48,261 nt of DNA, from the NCBI GenBank assembly GCA_003946805.1, contig RPSH01000028.1, positions 1 through 48,261 of the forward strand, given 5' to 3'. Position numbers and translations under genes: made by a program. Origin of the DNA: Bacillus sp. 2B10 (GTDB lineage: Bacteria > Pseudomonadota > Alphaproteobacteria > Sphingomonadales > Sphingomonadaceae). The notes beneath the pieces were generated by a model. That model was not told the DNA's origin. It did no database searches and saw nothing but the letters and a program-made list of their open reading frames with translations. Every line of letters begins with the position of its first letter. Position 1 is the stretch's first letter. This document shows, in pieces, positions 25,134 to 34,449 of the stretch.

Positions 25134-26252
25134 TTATCTGGCGGTCAGCGCGTGGATGGGGAGGAGCGCCGCACCGATCGCGACCGCAGCGCTGCCCAGG
25201 CGCGAAGTTCGCAGGCTTGGGCTGGCGACCGATAGGTGGTGCGGCATGGGGTGCCGCCCAAGTCTATCTGTCAGCGTGTCGAGGACGGCCAGCGGCAGCG
25301 CGCCGGATATCACGATCGTCTCCGGGTCCAGCCAGGCAGCCCCCGCGACCAGTACCGGGTGCAGTTGGTCCGCGGCCCGGGTACACCAGGTATCGATCAG
25401 CGGTGCCTGTCGATCGAGGCACTGGTCGATATCGGCCAGCGACTGGATATCCTCGCCCGCCGCCTGCAACGCCGCAAGCAGGTCGATACCGGATGGTCGC
25501 GGCCCATCCATGGGAAATACCAGCCCGATCTCCCCTGCATTGCCGTGATCGCCCCGAAACAGATCACGGTTCAGAATCGCACCCGCCGCGACGCCGTGGC
25601 CGATGGAGACAACCAGCGCCGACCGCGTTGCGGATGCCAGATCACCGTCGTAGAATTCGGCGAGCGCGGCGAGGGTGGCGTCGTTCTCGACCCAGACCGC
25701 TTCGCCCAGTTCCGCTGAAAACAGTTCGGGCAGATCGACGTCGCGCCATCCGCGCAACCGGCTCACCGCCATGCGATGGCCCGGCCCGTCGATGGTCGAT
25801 GGCCCCGTCGCGGCGATGCCGATGCCGAGGAAACGCGCACGGCGAATCTCGCTTCGCGATTCCAGCACCGCGATGCGATTGCGCAGCACCGTCGCGAACA
25901 GCCGCGGGTCGGGACTGTCGAAATCCTCGATGTGCCGTCCGATCGGCCGGCCTGCGAAGTCCACCAGCACGACCTCCATCCATCCCGGGTGCAGCGTCGC
26001 CCCGACCGCGTAGCATCCGCCGGGATCGAGTTCGAGCGGGATAGTCGGTCGCCCGCGCGGGCCGGGTTCGTTCGCCCCGGCCTCCCGGACAAGCCCCAGC
26101 GTCAGCAACTCGCGGCTGATCCGCGTCATCGCACCGTTATGGATGCCGAGCCTTGCCGCCAGCGCTGTACGCGGCACCGGTCCGCCGATGCGCAGGTTCC
26201 AGATGATGCGCTTCTGTTCGTCGTGGAGTTGAAAGGCGGGTCTGGGCTTCAC
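25134..26252 (-). CDS. ROK-family transcriptional repressor (NagC/XylR type)
   Basis: A 372-residue protein with an N-terminal winged helix (about 10-70, RTALAARLGIHNGAMTRISREL) and a ROK sugar-kinase-like domain (VGIGIAATGP-type phosphate loop, then VENDATLAALAEFY and SIGHGVAAGAI). The usual ROK zinc motif CGxxGCxE that follows GEIG is absent; GEIGLVFPMDG continues without cysteines, so zinc binding is probably lost. GTG at 26252 is preferred because MKPRPAFQLHDEQKR is a normal start of such regulators. An ATG at 26336 would add 28 unlikely residues. Confidence 0.85.
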   Translation of the reverse strand: MKPRPAFQLHDEQKRIIWNLRIGGPVPRTALAARLGIHNGAMTRISRELLTLGLVREAGANEPGPRGRPTIPLELDPGGCYAVGATLHPGWMEVVLVDFAGRPIGRHIEDFDSPDPRLFATVLRNRIAVLESRSEIRRARFLGIGIAATGPSTIDGPGHRMAVSRLRGWRDVDLPELFSAELGEAVWVENDATLAALAEFYDGDLASATRSALVVSIGHGVAAGAILNRDLFRGDHGNAGEIGLVFPMDGPRPSGIDLLAALQAAGEDIQSLADIDQCLDRQAPLIDTWCTRAADQLHPVLVAGAAWLDPETIVISGALPLAVLDTLTDRLGRHPMPHHLSVASPSLRTSRLGSAAVAIGAALLPIHALTAR

Positions 26253-26367
26253 GTTGCAATTCCCGAATCGCCCGGACCTGACGGATCGTGCCGCGCAGCA
26301 TTGGTCGATGCAACCCGGCGGTCGAATATCCAGCATCCGGAACCAATCGGACTACGCCGGGAACAGG

Positions 26368-26763
26368 TCAGTGCCACGTTCCTGCCGTCGGCGTGGCCCT
26401 CCAGATACTCGATTTGTTCGCATCGATGCTGAGCTGACGCGCTGCCGGGCCCAGCAGAACCACAGTCTTGTCGAGATTGCGCTGCGTAGGGCCGCTGCCC
26501 CGCTGTTCCCATCGATCGAACCAGGGATGATCGCGGTATTCCACATCGTGTCGCAACGGTGCGATGTCGATGTGCGACCGTACGGCTTCTGCGCATGCGA
26601 TGCGCGGTATTGCGGGAGGTGAGCGTCGACGCGAAGGCGTTTCGCGCACCGGGAGCAGGCACGCGAAATCGACCGCTCCCGCGTGGAACGAGAATTGCGG
26701 GATGTCGGTCGGCAGGCTGTGCATGCTCTGGTGAAGCTCACGCAGCCCGGTCTTTTCCGTCAT
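26368..26763 (-). CDS. Unrecognised possible protein, 131 residues
   Basis: An open frame in the 26253-26904 gap starting MTEKTGLRELHQSMHSLPTD, with GAGAGG 8 bases before the ATG. The first half looks protein-like (IPQFSFHAGAVDFACLLPV, later HDVEYRDHPWFDRWEQRG). The second half is less convincing. No family is recognised. It is divergent from nothing and lies between the ABC-exporter relic and the ROK gene, a region with decay on one side, so it may be a fragment of a larger lost gene. Confidence 0.3.
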   Translation of the reverse strand: MTEKTGLRELHQSMHSLPTDIPQFSFHAGAVDFACLLPVRETPSRRRSPPAIPRIACAEAVRSHIDIAPLRHDVEYRDHPWFDRWEQRGSGPTQRNLDKTVVLLGPAARQLSIDANKSSIWRATPTAGTWH

Positions 26764-26904
26764 CGATCGTTTGCCTCTCGTGCTGGCCGCTCACGGATAT
26801 GGGCCGGCGGCAGTGTCTGTTCGAGAGGTGAGGGGGCGCGGCCGGACCTTTCTCGTTCGGTATCAAAGAACGAGTACGGGCCGGCATGCATTGTCCCACC
26901 TGGA

Positions 26905-27606
26905 TTAGACGATAACTGCCGAACCCGCTGTTCCCGCCTGCCGCTCGAACAGGCGACGGTAATGCCCGCCGTCGGCTCGCAGGAGAGCGTCATGCGTGCC
27001 GTCCTCGACGATCCGTCCATTCGCGAACACGAGGATTCGATCGAGCGCCCGGACGGTTGAAAGCCGGTGCGCGATGACGATCGCGGTGCGGTTCACCATC
27101 AGCCGCTCCATGGCCTGCTGGATCGCCCCCTCGGACTCGGAATCGAGGCTGGAAGTGGCCTCGTCGAGGATCAGGATCGGTGCATCGGCGAGGAAGGCGC
27201 GGGCAATGGCAACGCGCTGACGTTCGCCACCTGACAGCTTTACCCCGCGCTCGCCGACCGGGGTGCGATATCCCTTGGGCAGCCCCATGATGAAGTCGTG
27301 CGCATTGGCTAGCCGTGCCGCCTCCTCGATCTCCGCCTGGGTCGCATCGCCGCGGCCATAGCCGATGTTCTCGGCAAGCGTCCGGTGGAACAGCACCGGC
27401 TCCTGTGGCACGATCGCGACCTGCCGGCGCAGCGAGGCTTGCGTCGCGTGCGCCACGTCCTGCCCGTTGATCGTCACACGGCTGGTATAGAGCGGCACGA
27501 ACACCTCGGTCAGGGTGGCGAGCAGCATCGCCGTGGCACAGGCAACCGCCAGCAGCGGCGCGCGCGCCCAGAGCCGGAAGGTGAACGCCAGCACCTTGCG
27601 CAGCAC
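26905..27606 (-). pseudogene. ABC exporter with in-frame internal deletion (no Walker A)
   Basis: From a GTG at 27606 (AGGAGG 4 bases upstream) the frame gives the first about 39 residues of an ABC exporter: a basic start, then a membrane helix ending EVFVPLYTSR. It jumps directly into the ATPase domain just after Walker A (VTINGQDVAHATQASLRRQV). Q-loop (AIVPQEP), signature (LSGGERQ), Walker B (ILILDEATSSLDSE) and H-loop (AHRLSTV) are intact. Five of six membrane helices and Walker A are missing, so it cannot be a working transporter. The junction near 27475-27490 is in frame, which hides the damage. Confidence 0.8.
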
Positions 27607-27611
27607 AAATC

Positions 27612-27716
27612 CTCCTTCAGCGCCGTCGCGAGGCCTTTGCGGTCCTTTCAGGAAACGAAATCCATCGAATTCCTGAGCAGGTGGACGATGCAGGTCTGGA
27701 CGATCGCGTTCGCTAT
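27612..27716 (-). mobile_element. Scrap of an IS256-family transposase
   Basis: The minus-strand frame reads AIVQTCIVHLLRNSMDFVS, then a TGA (27650-27648) where the family has Trp, then KDRKGLATALKE. This is the mid-transposase block VQTCIVHLxRNSxxFVxWKDRK of IS256-type elements. Only about 32 codons survive, wedged between the paoA relic and the ABC relic with no inverted repeats seen. It marks the site of an insertion or deletion that joined them. Confidence 0.75.
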
Positions 27717-27727
27717 GAGGTCGGTCT

Positions 27728-27902
27728 AAACGTGGCTCGGGGGCCCCTGCCTTGATCTCGGCCAGAACCGCGATCGCCGAGCAGATCTGCCCGGGCGTGC
27801 AACATCCGCACTGATATCCGTCACGTTTGACGAAAGCAGCCTGCATCGGATGCAGTTTGTCTGACGTTCCCAAGCCTTCGATCGTCGTGATCGCATCGCC
27901 CT
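27728..27902 (-). pseudogene. Fragment of a second paoA-like gene
   Basis: Reading GDAITTIEGLGTSDKLHPMQ then AAFVKRDGYQCGCCTPGQIC and SAIAVLAEIKAGAP, this matches residues 108-160 of the intact PaoA at 5950-6576, including both cysteines of the second cluster's first pair. A 1-base shift near 27745 puts the following Ser-His-Val in another frame. Start, first cluster and C-terminus are missing. It joins directly to the cupin fragment upstream. Confidence 0.85.
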
Positions 27903-28282
27903 GACCGGTTCGAGCCAGGTCACCGACGTGCCGTCAAGCGCTTCCAACACGGCGACATGCGTCATCGCCGTATCGCGAGCCGCACCATGCCAGTGTTTGA
28001 CGCCCGACGAGATGAAGACGGTATCGCCCGTCGCGATCGGCTTTGCAGCCTCGGCGAACACCACTTCGTTGGTGAGCTGAGCGAGCTTGGGTGCGATCGG
28101 CGCGAGCGTCTTTTCAACGGTCGCGGCACGTGCGCCATCGGAGCCGGGAGCGGCGCCGTGGCCCGGGGGATCGCTGCGAGCGATTGCAGATCGACATGTC
28201 GTGCGGCGAATACCTTCTCGACCTCATTCAAGGCCGAGACGGCGTTTGGCCATCCGGCGTAGAAGGTTAGCTGCGTCACCAC
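27903..28282 (-). pseudogene. Fragment of a second CMD-cupin gene
   Basis: MVTQLTFYAGWPNAVSALNE and EVEKVFAARHVDLQSLAAI match the first CMD domain of the intact protein at 6591-7757. At about 28150 one base is missing from a run of C (GCTCCCGG versus GCTCCCCGG in the intact copy), and the next frame continues LAPIAPKLAQLTNEVVFA. It then jumps past the second CMD domain to the cupin (KPIATGDTVFISSGVKHWHG) and breaks off at TSVTWLEPV, joined to the paoA fragment. Two deletions and one frameshift are therefore visible. Confidence 0.87.
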
Positions 28283-28283
28283 A

Positions 28284-28631
28284 CTACTCGAAGACGGCTA
28301 TCTCGTTGGTGATCAGCAGTTCGGTCTTCTCACCGTCAATAAAGCCTTCTTCGTCCGGGCTGATCGATTCGATGTAGTCAGACGACGCAAAGAACGCCTT
28401 CACGTCATCCACGCTGTCGAACCAAACCTCGGCGATACCGTCAAATTTCGAGGATGGTGTAACAGGCAGCGTGTCGCCGGTTGGATGGCTTTGGAGGTAT
28501 CGACGCATATATTTCCGCGCTGATGGCGGCGCTTTGACAGTATCCAAATGCTTTGTCCGCCAATGTTCGGCGAACTCATCATGCGTAAGGCCTTCCTTGC
28601 GGACGATCAGAATGTTCAGCTTTATCACCAC
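28284..28631 (-). CDS. EthD-domain protein
   Basis: A 115-residue protein with the dimeric alpha/beta-barrel EthD fold. The start is MVIKLNILIVRKEGLTHDEF, with the typical FAEHWRTKHLD pattern, and the second half has GIAEVWFDSVDDVKAFFAS. EthD proteins assist degradation of ethers and other small organics; the exact reaction is unknown here. The start is GTG at 28631 with AGGAA nearby. It ends right where the CMD-cupin fragment begins and lies 44 bases downstream of the aldo/keto reductase, so it survives as part of the second LysR locus. Confidence 0.8.
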   Translation of the reverse strand: MVIKLNILIVRKEGLTHDEFAEHWRTKHLDTVKAPPSARKYMRRYLQSHPTGDTLPVTPSSKFDGIAEVWFDSVDDVKAFFASSDYIESISPDEEGFIDGEKTELLITNEIAVFE

Positions 28632-28674
28632 ATTTCCTTCAAGATTGCCTCATGAAGGCCAGCCGGATCTTCGT

Positions 28675-29829
<1,155 letters not shown>

Positions 29830-29832
29830 TTA

Positions 29833-30726
29833 ATGCCTCAGGCCAAGCTCGACGACCTGGAGGTCCTGCTGACGGTTGCGCGCGAAGGCAGCTTCACGCG
29901 TGCCGCAGCCCTGCTCGGCGTATCGCAATCGGCGCTCAGCCAGACAGTGCGAGCGCTTGAAGCGCGGATCGGCATTCGCCTGCTCGACCGCACGACGCGC
30001 AGCGTGGCGCCGACCGAGGCAGGTGCCCGGCTGCTCGAACGGGTTTCACCCAGGCTCGAGGAAATCCGCGCCGAGATCGCGGCGCTCAGTGCGCTGAAGG
30101 AAACACCTGCGGGCACGATCCGCATCACGGCCGACGAGCATGGCGCGAGAACGGCCGTCTGGCCGCGGCTTGCCCCCTTGCTGAAGGCCTATCCGGACCT
30201 GAATGTCGAGATCGTCACGGACTATGGCCTGACCGACATCGTCGCCGAGCGCTACGACGCCGGCGTTCGATTGGGCGAACTGGTTGCCAAGGACATGATC
30301 GCCGTGCCGATCGGCCCCGAACAGCGCATGATTGTCGTCGCGGCACCTGCCTATTTGCAGGACAGGGCGGCACCGACCACTCCGCAAGATCTCCTGGCAC
30401 ACGCCTGCATCAACATCCGCCTGCCCACCCATGGCGGCCTGTATGCATGGGAGTTCGAAAAGGACGGTCACGAGGTCAAGGTTCGCGTCGAGGGCCAATG
30501 CGTGTTCAACACGCTGGCGTTGATTCTGGAGGCGACGCTGGAAGGTTTGGGATTCGCGTTCCTACCGCAGGAGGCGGCGCAGCCGCATCTGGCAGCGGGA
30601 ACGCTCTGCATGGTGCTGGAAGACTGGTGCCCCGCCTACCCGGGATATCACCTCTTCTACTCCAGCCGGCGTCAGCCCTCGGCAGCGTTCGCGCTCGTGG
30701 TTGATACGCTGCGCTACCGGGCCTGA
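29833..30726 (+). CDS. LysR-family transcriptional regulator (paralog 2)
   Basis: A 297-residue regulator with a helix-turn-helix at 5-63 (SFTRAAALLGVSQSALSQTV) and an effector-binding domain at about 92-295. It shares length and many identical blocks with the regulator at 8666-9559: RTTRSVAPTEAG, NVEIVTDYGLTDIV against NVEISIDNGLVDIV, YDAGVRLGE, GGLYAWEFE and SSRRQPS. It is divergent from the intact aldo/keto reductase. With the nearby CMD-cupin and paoA fragments, this marks a second copy of the aldehyde-oxidoreductase locus. Confidence 0.9.
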   Translation: MPQAKLDDLEVLLTVAREGSFTRAAALLGVSQSALSQTVRALEARIGIRLLDRTTRSVAPTEAGARLLERVSPRLEEIRAEIAALSALKETPAGTIRITADEHGARTAVWPRLAPLLKAYPDLNVEIVTDYGLTDIVAERYDAGVRLGELVAKDMIAVPIGPEQRMIVVAAPAYLQDRAAPTTPQDLLAHACINIRLPTHGGLYAWEFEKDGHEVKVRVEGQCVFNTLALILEATLEGLGFAFLPQEAAQPHLAAGTLCMVLEDWCPAYPGYHLFYSSRRQPSAAFALVVDTLRYRA

Positions 30727-30854
30727 CCGGGTACTGATAAGCGCTTCTAATAGGAGCATGCCGAACTTGGCGTCTAATCCCTCGAGCGTCCGGGGCCTAC
30801 CTTTGTAACGCGGTCAGGCCATCCGCCATGACAGTGCAGCAAAAGGGGTCTTCG

Positions 30855-31143
30855 ATGCGCGAACCGAATTCCGAGCAAGCCGATGGCCCAGGCAGGCGCG
30901 AGCTGATGCGGACCGGCGCGGTGGGGTCATTGCTTGGTCTTGTGACAGCAGCAGGTGCTGCTCCGGCTGCCGCTCATTGGCAGTCGGTCGGCCCGGACAG
31001 AAGCGGCTGCGTTGCGCGAACTTGAACTAGCCGGTGCTGTACCGACCTCGGTGCTCAGCCTGACGACCCGGGTTGCACCGGACTTCGCTCATCCGCCAGG
31101 CTCCGAAACCCTCGCCGCGCTCGAGCCGATCCTGAAACAATGA
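30855..31143 (+). pseudogene. Broken gene for a Tat-exported protein
   Basis: An ATG at 30855 (AAGGGG upstream) starts a twin-arginine leader: GRRELMRTGAVGSLLGLVTA with an AAPAAA end. The frame stops at a TGA at 31024. A shifted frame continues from about 31010 with LRELELAGAVPTSVLSLTTR and VAPDFAHPPGSETLAALEPI, ending at a TGA at 31143. Joined they would make a protein of about 95 residues. The mature part is not recognised. It may be a remnant of a larger exported enzyme. Confidence 0.45.
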
Positions 31144-31177
31144 GCCGGCTCACCCGCCGGCGTACGGGACAAACCCC

Positions 31178-32767
31178 ATGCCTTTGATGATGACCGTGCG
31201 ACACACCGTGGCCGCTGCCCTTGCTTCGCTGAGCCTGCTCGGCGCCGGGCCCGTTGACGCACAGCCGGCCCTGGATGTCACGACTGCCCAAGGTCCACTG
31301 TCAGGCGTCGCCACCGATGATCTGCAAAGCTGGCTCGGCATTCCGTTTGCGGCCCCGCCGGTTGGCGCTCTGCGCTGGCAGCCGCCTCGGCCGATGAAGG
31401 CCTGGACCGCGGTTCGCAAGGCGAACACCGTGGCGTCGAGTTGCGCGCAGAACGCCGATCTCGGCGTGTTCGCACGCGCCGGGGGCAGCGAGGACTGCCT
31501 GTACCTCAACGTCTACCGCAGCGCATCCGCGGCGCACGCGGGCCGGAAGCTGCCGGTGTTCGTCTGGATCCACGGCGGGGCGATGCAGGTGGGTCAGGGG
31601 GCGGATTACGACGCGACCAAGCTGGCGCTGCGCGGCAAGGCGGTCGTCGTCACGCTCAATTATCGCCTCGGCGTGTTCGGTTTCTTCGCCCAGAAGGCAC
31701 TCGACAGCGAGGGGCATCCGTCGGGCAATTACGGACTGCTGGACCAGCAGGCGGCACTGCGCTGGATCAGGCAGAACATCGCCGCTTTCGGCGGCGATCC
31801 GGCCAATGTGACGATCGCCGGCGAATCGTCGGGCGGCAACAGCGTGATGCTCCAGATCGCGTCACCGCTGGCGGCCGGTACCTTCCAGCACGCGATCGCG
31901 ATGAGCGGCGCGGGCGTGATGACACGGCACCCGGCGTTCGGCGCTCCGCGGCCGCTGCCGATCGCACAGGCGCTGGGTGACAGGCTCGCAAAGGAAGTCG
32001 GCTGCGTGGCCGACACCGCCGCCTGCCTGCGCGCGCTGCCGGCCAAGCGGCTGCTCGACACCCAGACCGACTATCTCCTGAACGAGGCGATCATCGATGG
32101 CACCATCGTGCCGATGCATCCGTCGGACGCCTACCGGACGGGGCGGATCAACCCCGTCACGCTGGTCAACGGCAATACCCGTGACGAGGCGCGCTTCTTC
32201 GTCGCTCTCCCCGAACTCGCCTCGGGCAAGGCGATGAGCGCTGCCGATTATCCCGTCTGGCTGGAACGCCAATATGGTGCGGCGCTCGCCCCCAGGGTCG
32301 CTCGCGAATATCCGCTCACCCGCTATGACAGCGCGAGTGAAGCGTTCGCCGCAGCAGCGACCGACAGCATGTTCGCCTGTACGGGACTTGCCCTGAACCG
32401 TGCGCTGGCCGACAGGATTCCGGTCTACGCCTATGAATTCAGCGACGGCACCGCGCCCACCTATGTCGGCCCGACCACCTTTCCGTTGCTGGCGTCGCAC
32501 ACCTACGAGCTGGCTTACATCTTCCCCGGCTTCCGGGGTGGTGCCGACGTGACGGTAAAGCTCAACCCGTTGCAGGAAAAGCTGTCGGACCAGATGGTGG
32601 ACTATTTCGCGCACGTCAGCGACCTCGCGTCCCGGCCGGAATGGCGGCGCTTCGACGCGAAAAGCGACGAGGTGATGACCTTCAAGCTTCCTGGTGCCGA
32701 GATGGTGTCGGGTCGGTTCGCGGCGTTCCACCGCTGCGGGTTCTGGGATCGCACGAACACCTACTGA
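31178..32767 (+). CDS. Type-B carboxylesterase/lipase, exported
   Basis: A 529-residue alpha/beta hydrolase with a signal peptide (about 1-29). Diagnostic parts: the EDCLYLNV block at 106-113, the oxyanion hole HGGA at 132-135, and the nucleophile Ser217 in AGESSGGNS. Cys89 and Cys107 can form the conserved disulfide. Type-B carboxylesterases hydrolyse carboxylic esters, and sphingomonad members act on varied aromatic or aliphatic esters. It follows a broken Tat gene on the same strand. The start at 31178 gives a normal signal; ATGs at 31187/31190 are alternatives. Confidence 0.88.
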   Translation: MPLMMTVRHTVAAALASLSLLGAGPVDAQPALDVTTAQGPLSGVATDDLQSWLGIPFAAPPVGALRWQPPRPMKAWTAVRKANTVASSCAQNADLGVFARAGGSEDCLYLNVYRSASAAHAGRKLPVFVWIHGGAMQVGQGADYDATKLALRGKAVVVTLNYRLGVFGFFAQKALDSEGHPSGNYGLLDQQAALRWIRQNIAAFGGDPANVTIAGESSGGNSVMLQIASPLAAGTFQHAIAMSGAGVMTRHPAFGAPRPLPIAQALGDRLAKEVGCVADTAACLRALPAKRLLDTQTDYLLNEAIIDGTIVPMHPSDAYRTGRINPVTLVNGNTRDEARFFVALPELASGKAMSAADYPVWLERQYGAALAPRVAREYPLTRYDSASEAFAAAATDSMFACTGLALNRALADRIPVYAYEFSDGTAPTYVGPTTFPLLASHTYELAYIFPGFRGGADVTVKLNPLQEKLSDQMVDYFAHVSDLASRPEWRRFDAKSDEVMTFKLPGAEMVSGRFAAFHRCGFWDRTNTY

Positions 32768-32890
32768 CCAACCCGGACAGGGGCGGGCCCAGGGTGGCAT
32801 GCGGCAGATCCTGTCCGGTCACTGCACTCTCCCGCTGATCCATCCCATGCCCCCCGTGCGCTGTCCGACGCGTGTAGGGCGCCGGTCGCC

Positions 32891-32924
32891 GCCTCGCCGT
32901 CCCCGGTTGCGGGGACAGCGAGGC
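32891..32924. terminator. Strong GC-rich hairpin after the esterase gene
   Basis: GCCTCGC and GCGAGGC, then GTCCCCG and CGGGGAC, form two stacked 7-base stems separated by one mismatch, with a GTTG loop. There is no T-run, so it is a hairpin of terminator or repeat type. The rest of the 32768-33212 gap shows no gene. Confidence 0.4.
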
Positions 32925-33212
32925 GCACGTCCTCGCACGGGGGGACAACCGCGGCGGCGGCACGCTGCTACGGCACCGAAGCCGCCACTCGGAAAGCCGC
33001 ATGCCCGTCATCCCCATCATCCACCCGCGAAGGCTGCGAGCCAGCGACGGTCGCTCTGCCGGGTCCGTCGATCAGGGCAGCAAGACGTGGGTCGTGACGA
33101 GGCCGCGGGGCGGGGGCCGCCGCGCGTAGGGACCCGGCCCTTCGGCCGATGCCGCGCCACCGCTCACGTCGATCGCGACACATTCCGAACCATCGATACA
33201 GGAGACTTCCGC

Positions 33213-34211
33213 ATGAACATGGCCGTCCGCATCCACGACCACGGTGATCGCGAACAGATGCGCTGGGAGGAGGCGCCGATCGCAGCCCCGGACGCCGGAT
33301 GGGTCCAGCTTCGGCACACGGCGATCGGGGTGAACTTCTCCGACGTCAATGTCCGCCGCGGCGGCTTCTACCCGGGGCATCGACCTGGCTTCCCGCTGAC
33401 GCTGGGGAACGAGGCGGCGGGGGTGGTCGAATTGGTGGGAACCGGCGTCACCGACGTCGCGGTCACCGACCGCGTCGCCTATGCGGGTCTGCTCGGCCAG
33501 TTCTTCGAAGACACCGGTGCCTATACGCAGCGTCGCAACGTGCCCGCCGCGCGACTGGTGGCCATCCCCGACGCCGTGACCGATCAGCAGGCTGCGGCCA
33601 TGCTGATGAAAGGCTGCACGGCATCGCTGATCATCAACCGCCTGGGCCGACCTCAAAAGGGCGACGTCGTGCTGATCCACACCGTCGCCAGCGGCGTCGG
33701 TTCGATCCTGTGCCAATGGGCGCACCATCTGGGCGCGACGGTGATCGGCACGGCAGGATCGACGGCCAAGGCCGGCATCGGTCGAGCCAACGGCTGCGCG
33801 CACGTCATCCTCTACCGGGAGACGGGCTTCGTCGCGGCCGTGCGTGCGCTGGCCCCGCAGGGGATCGACCTCGTCCTCGACGGGGTGGGCAAGGATACGT
33901 TTCTCGACTCGCTGGATCTGCTCAGGCCGTTCGGACGGGCGGTCAACTACGGCAATGCTTCGGGCAACGTTCCCCCGTTCGACATCATGAAGCTGGCGGT
34001 GAAATCCATCACCGTCGCGCGCGCCGGCGTGACCGGTCACATCGCCGACACCACCGCGTTCCGCCAGGTCGCCGGGGAGTTGTTTGCGTTGGTCGCCGCC
34101 GGGGCGATCCATCCGGCGATCGGCCAGACCTACGAGCTTCGTGACGCGTCAGAGGCGCACCGCGACTTGGAGGAAGCACGCCATTCGGGATCGCTGCTGC
34201 TATTGCCCTGA
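33213..34211 (+). CDS. Quinone oxidoreductase-type zinc-independent dehydrogenase
   Basis: A 332-residue medium-chain dehydrogenase/reductase. The N-terminal GroES-like domain has GNEAAGVVELVG; the Rossmann part has the NADPH loop IHTVASGVGSILCQWAHHLG and TVIGTAGS. The zinc-binding cysteines of alcohol dehydrogenases are missing, as in quinone oxidoreductases. It would reduce quinones or enones with NADPH. AGGAG lies 9 bases before the ATG at 33213. It converges with the SDR gene, and the 34212-34449 gap between them holds nothing recognisable. Confidence 0.88.
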   Translation: MNMAVRIHDHGDREQMRWEEAPIAAPDAGWVQLRHTAIGVNFSDVNVRRGGFYPGHRPGFPLTLGNEAAGVVELVGTGVTDVAVTDRVAYAGLLGQFFEDTGAYTQRRNVPAARLVAIPDAVTDQQAAAMLMKGCTASLIINRLGRPQKGDVVLIHTVASGVGSILCQWAHHLGATVIGTAGSTAKAGIGRANGCAHVILYRETGFVAAVRALAPQGIDLVLDGVGKDTFLDSLDLLRPFGRAVNYGNASGNVPPFDIMKLAVKSITVARAGVTGHIADTTAFRQVAGELFALVAAGAIHPAIGQTYELRDASEAHRDLEEARHSGSLLLLP

Positions 34212-34449
34212 CGCGCGACGGCCCTCGATCGCAGCGTCTGTCGGGCGTCGATATGCTGGCTGTATTCAGCACAAGCCGGGCTGCGAATTGAAACGGGCAT
34301 GGCGAGCATCGACCCGTGACGACCGCGTGAAGACCTGCCCGATGGTCGCCAGCCGTGAGATCGGATCGATTTCGCCAGGTATCGCGACCGGTGAACCGAC
34401 CGCCCCCTTCCGGGGCAGTCGGTTCGTGCCGATCCGGAAACCGGTGCGG

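Noticed and set aside
26905..27873. One 322-residue protein joining a paoA-like start to an ABC ATPase
   Set aside because: The open frame crosses three unrelated remnants (paoA, IS256 and ABC exporter), with the transposase part out of frame. It is a chance read-through, not a real fusion protein.
28034..28102. A novel short CMD-cupin protein at the second locus
   Set aside because: The join KLAQLTNEVVFA to AAKPIATGD is a deletion product. The upstream frame is broken by a 1-base loss, so no full protein can be made.
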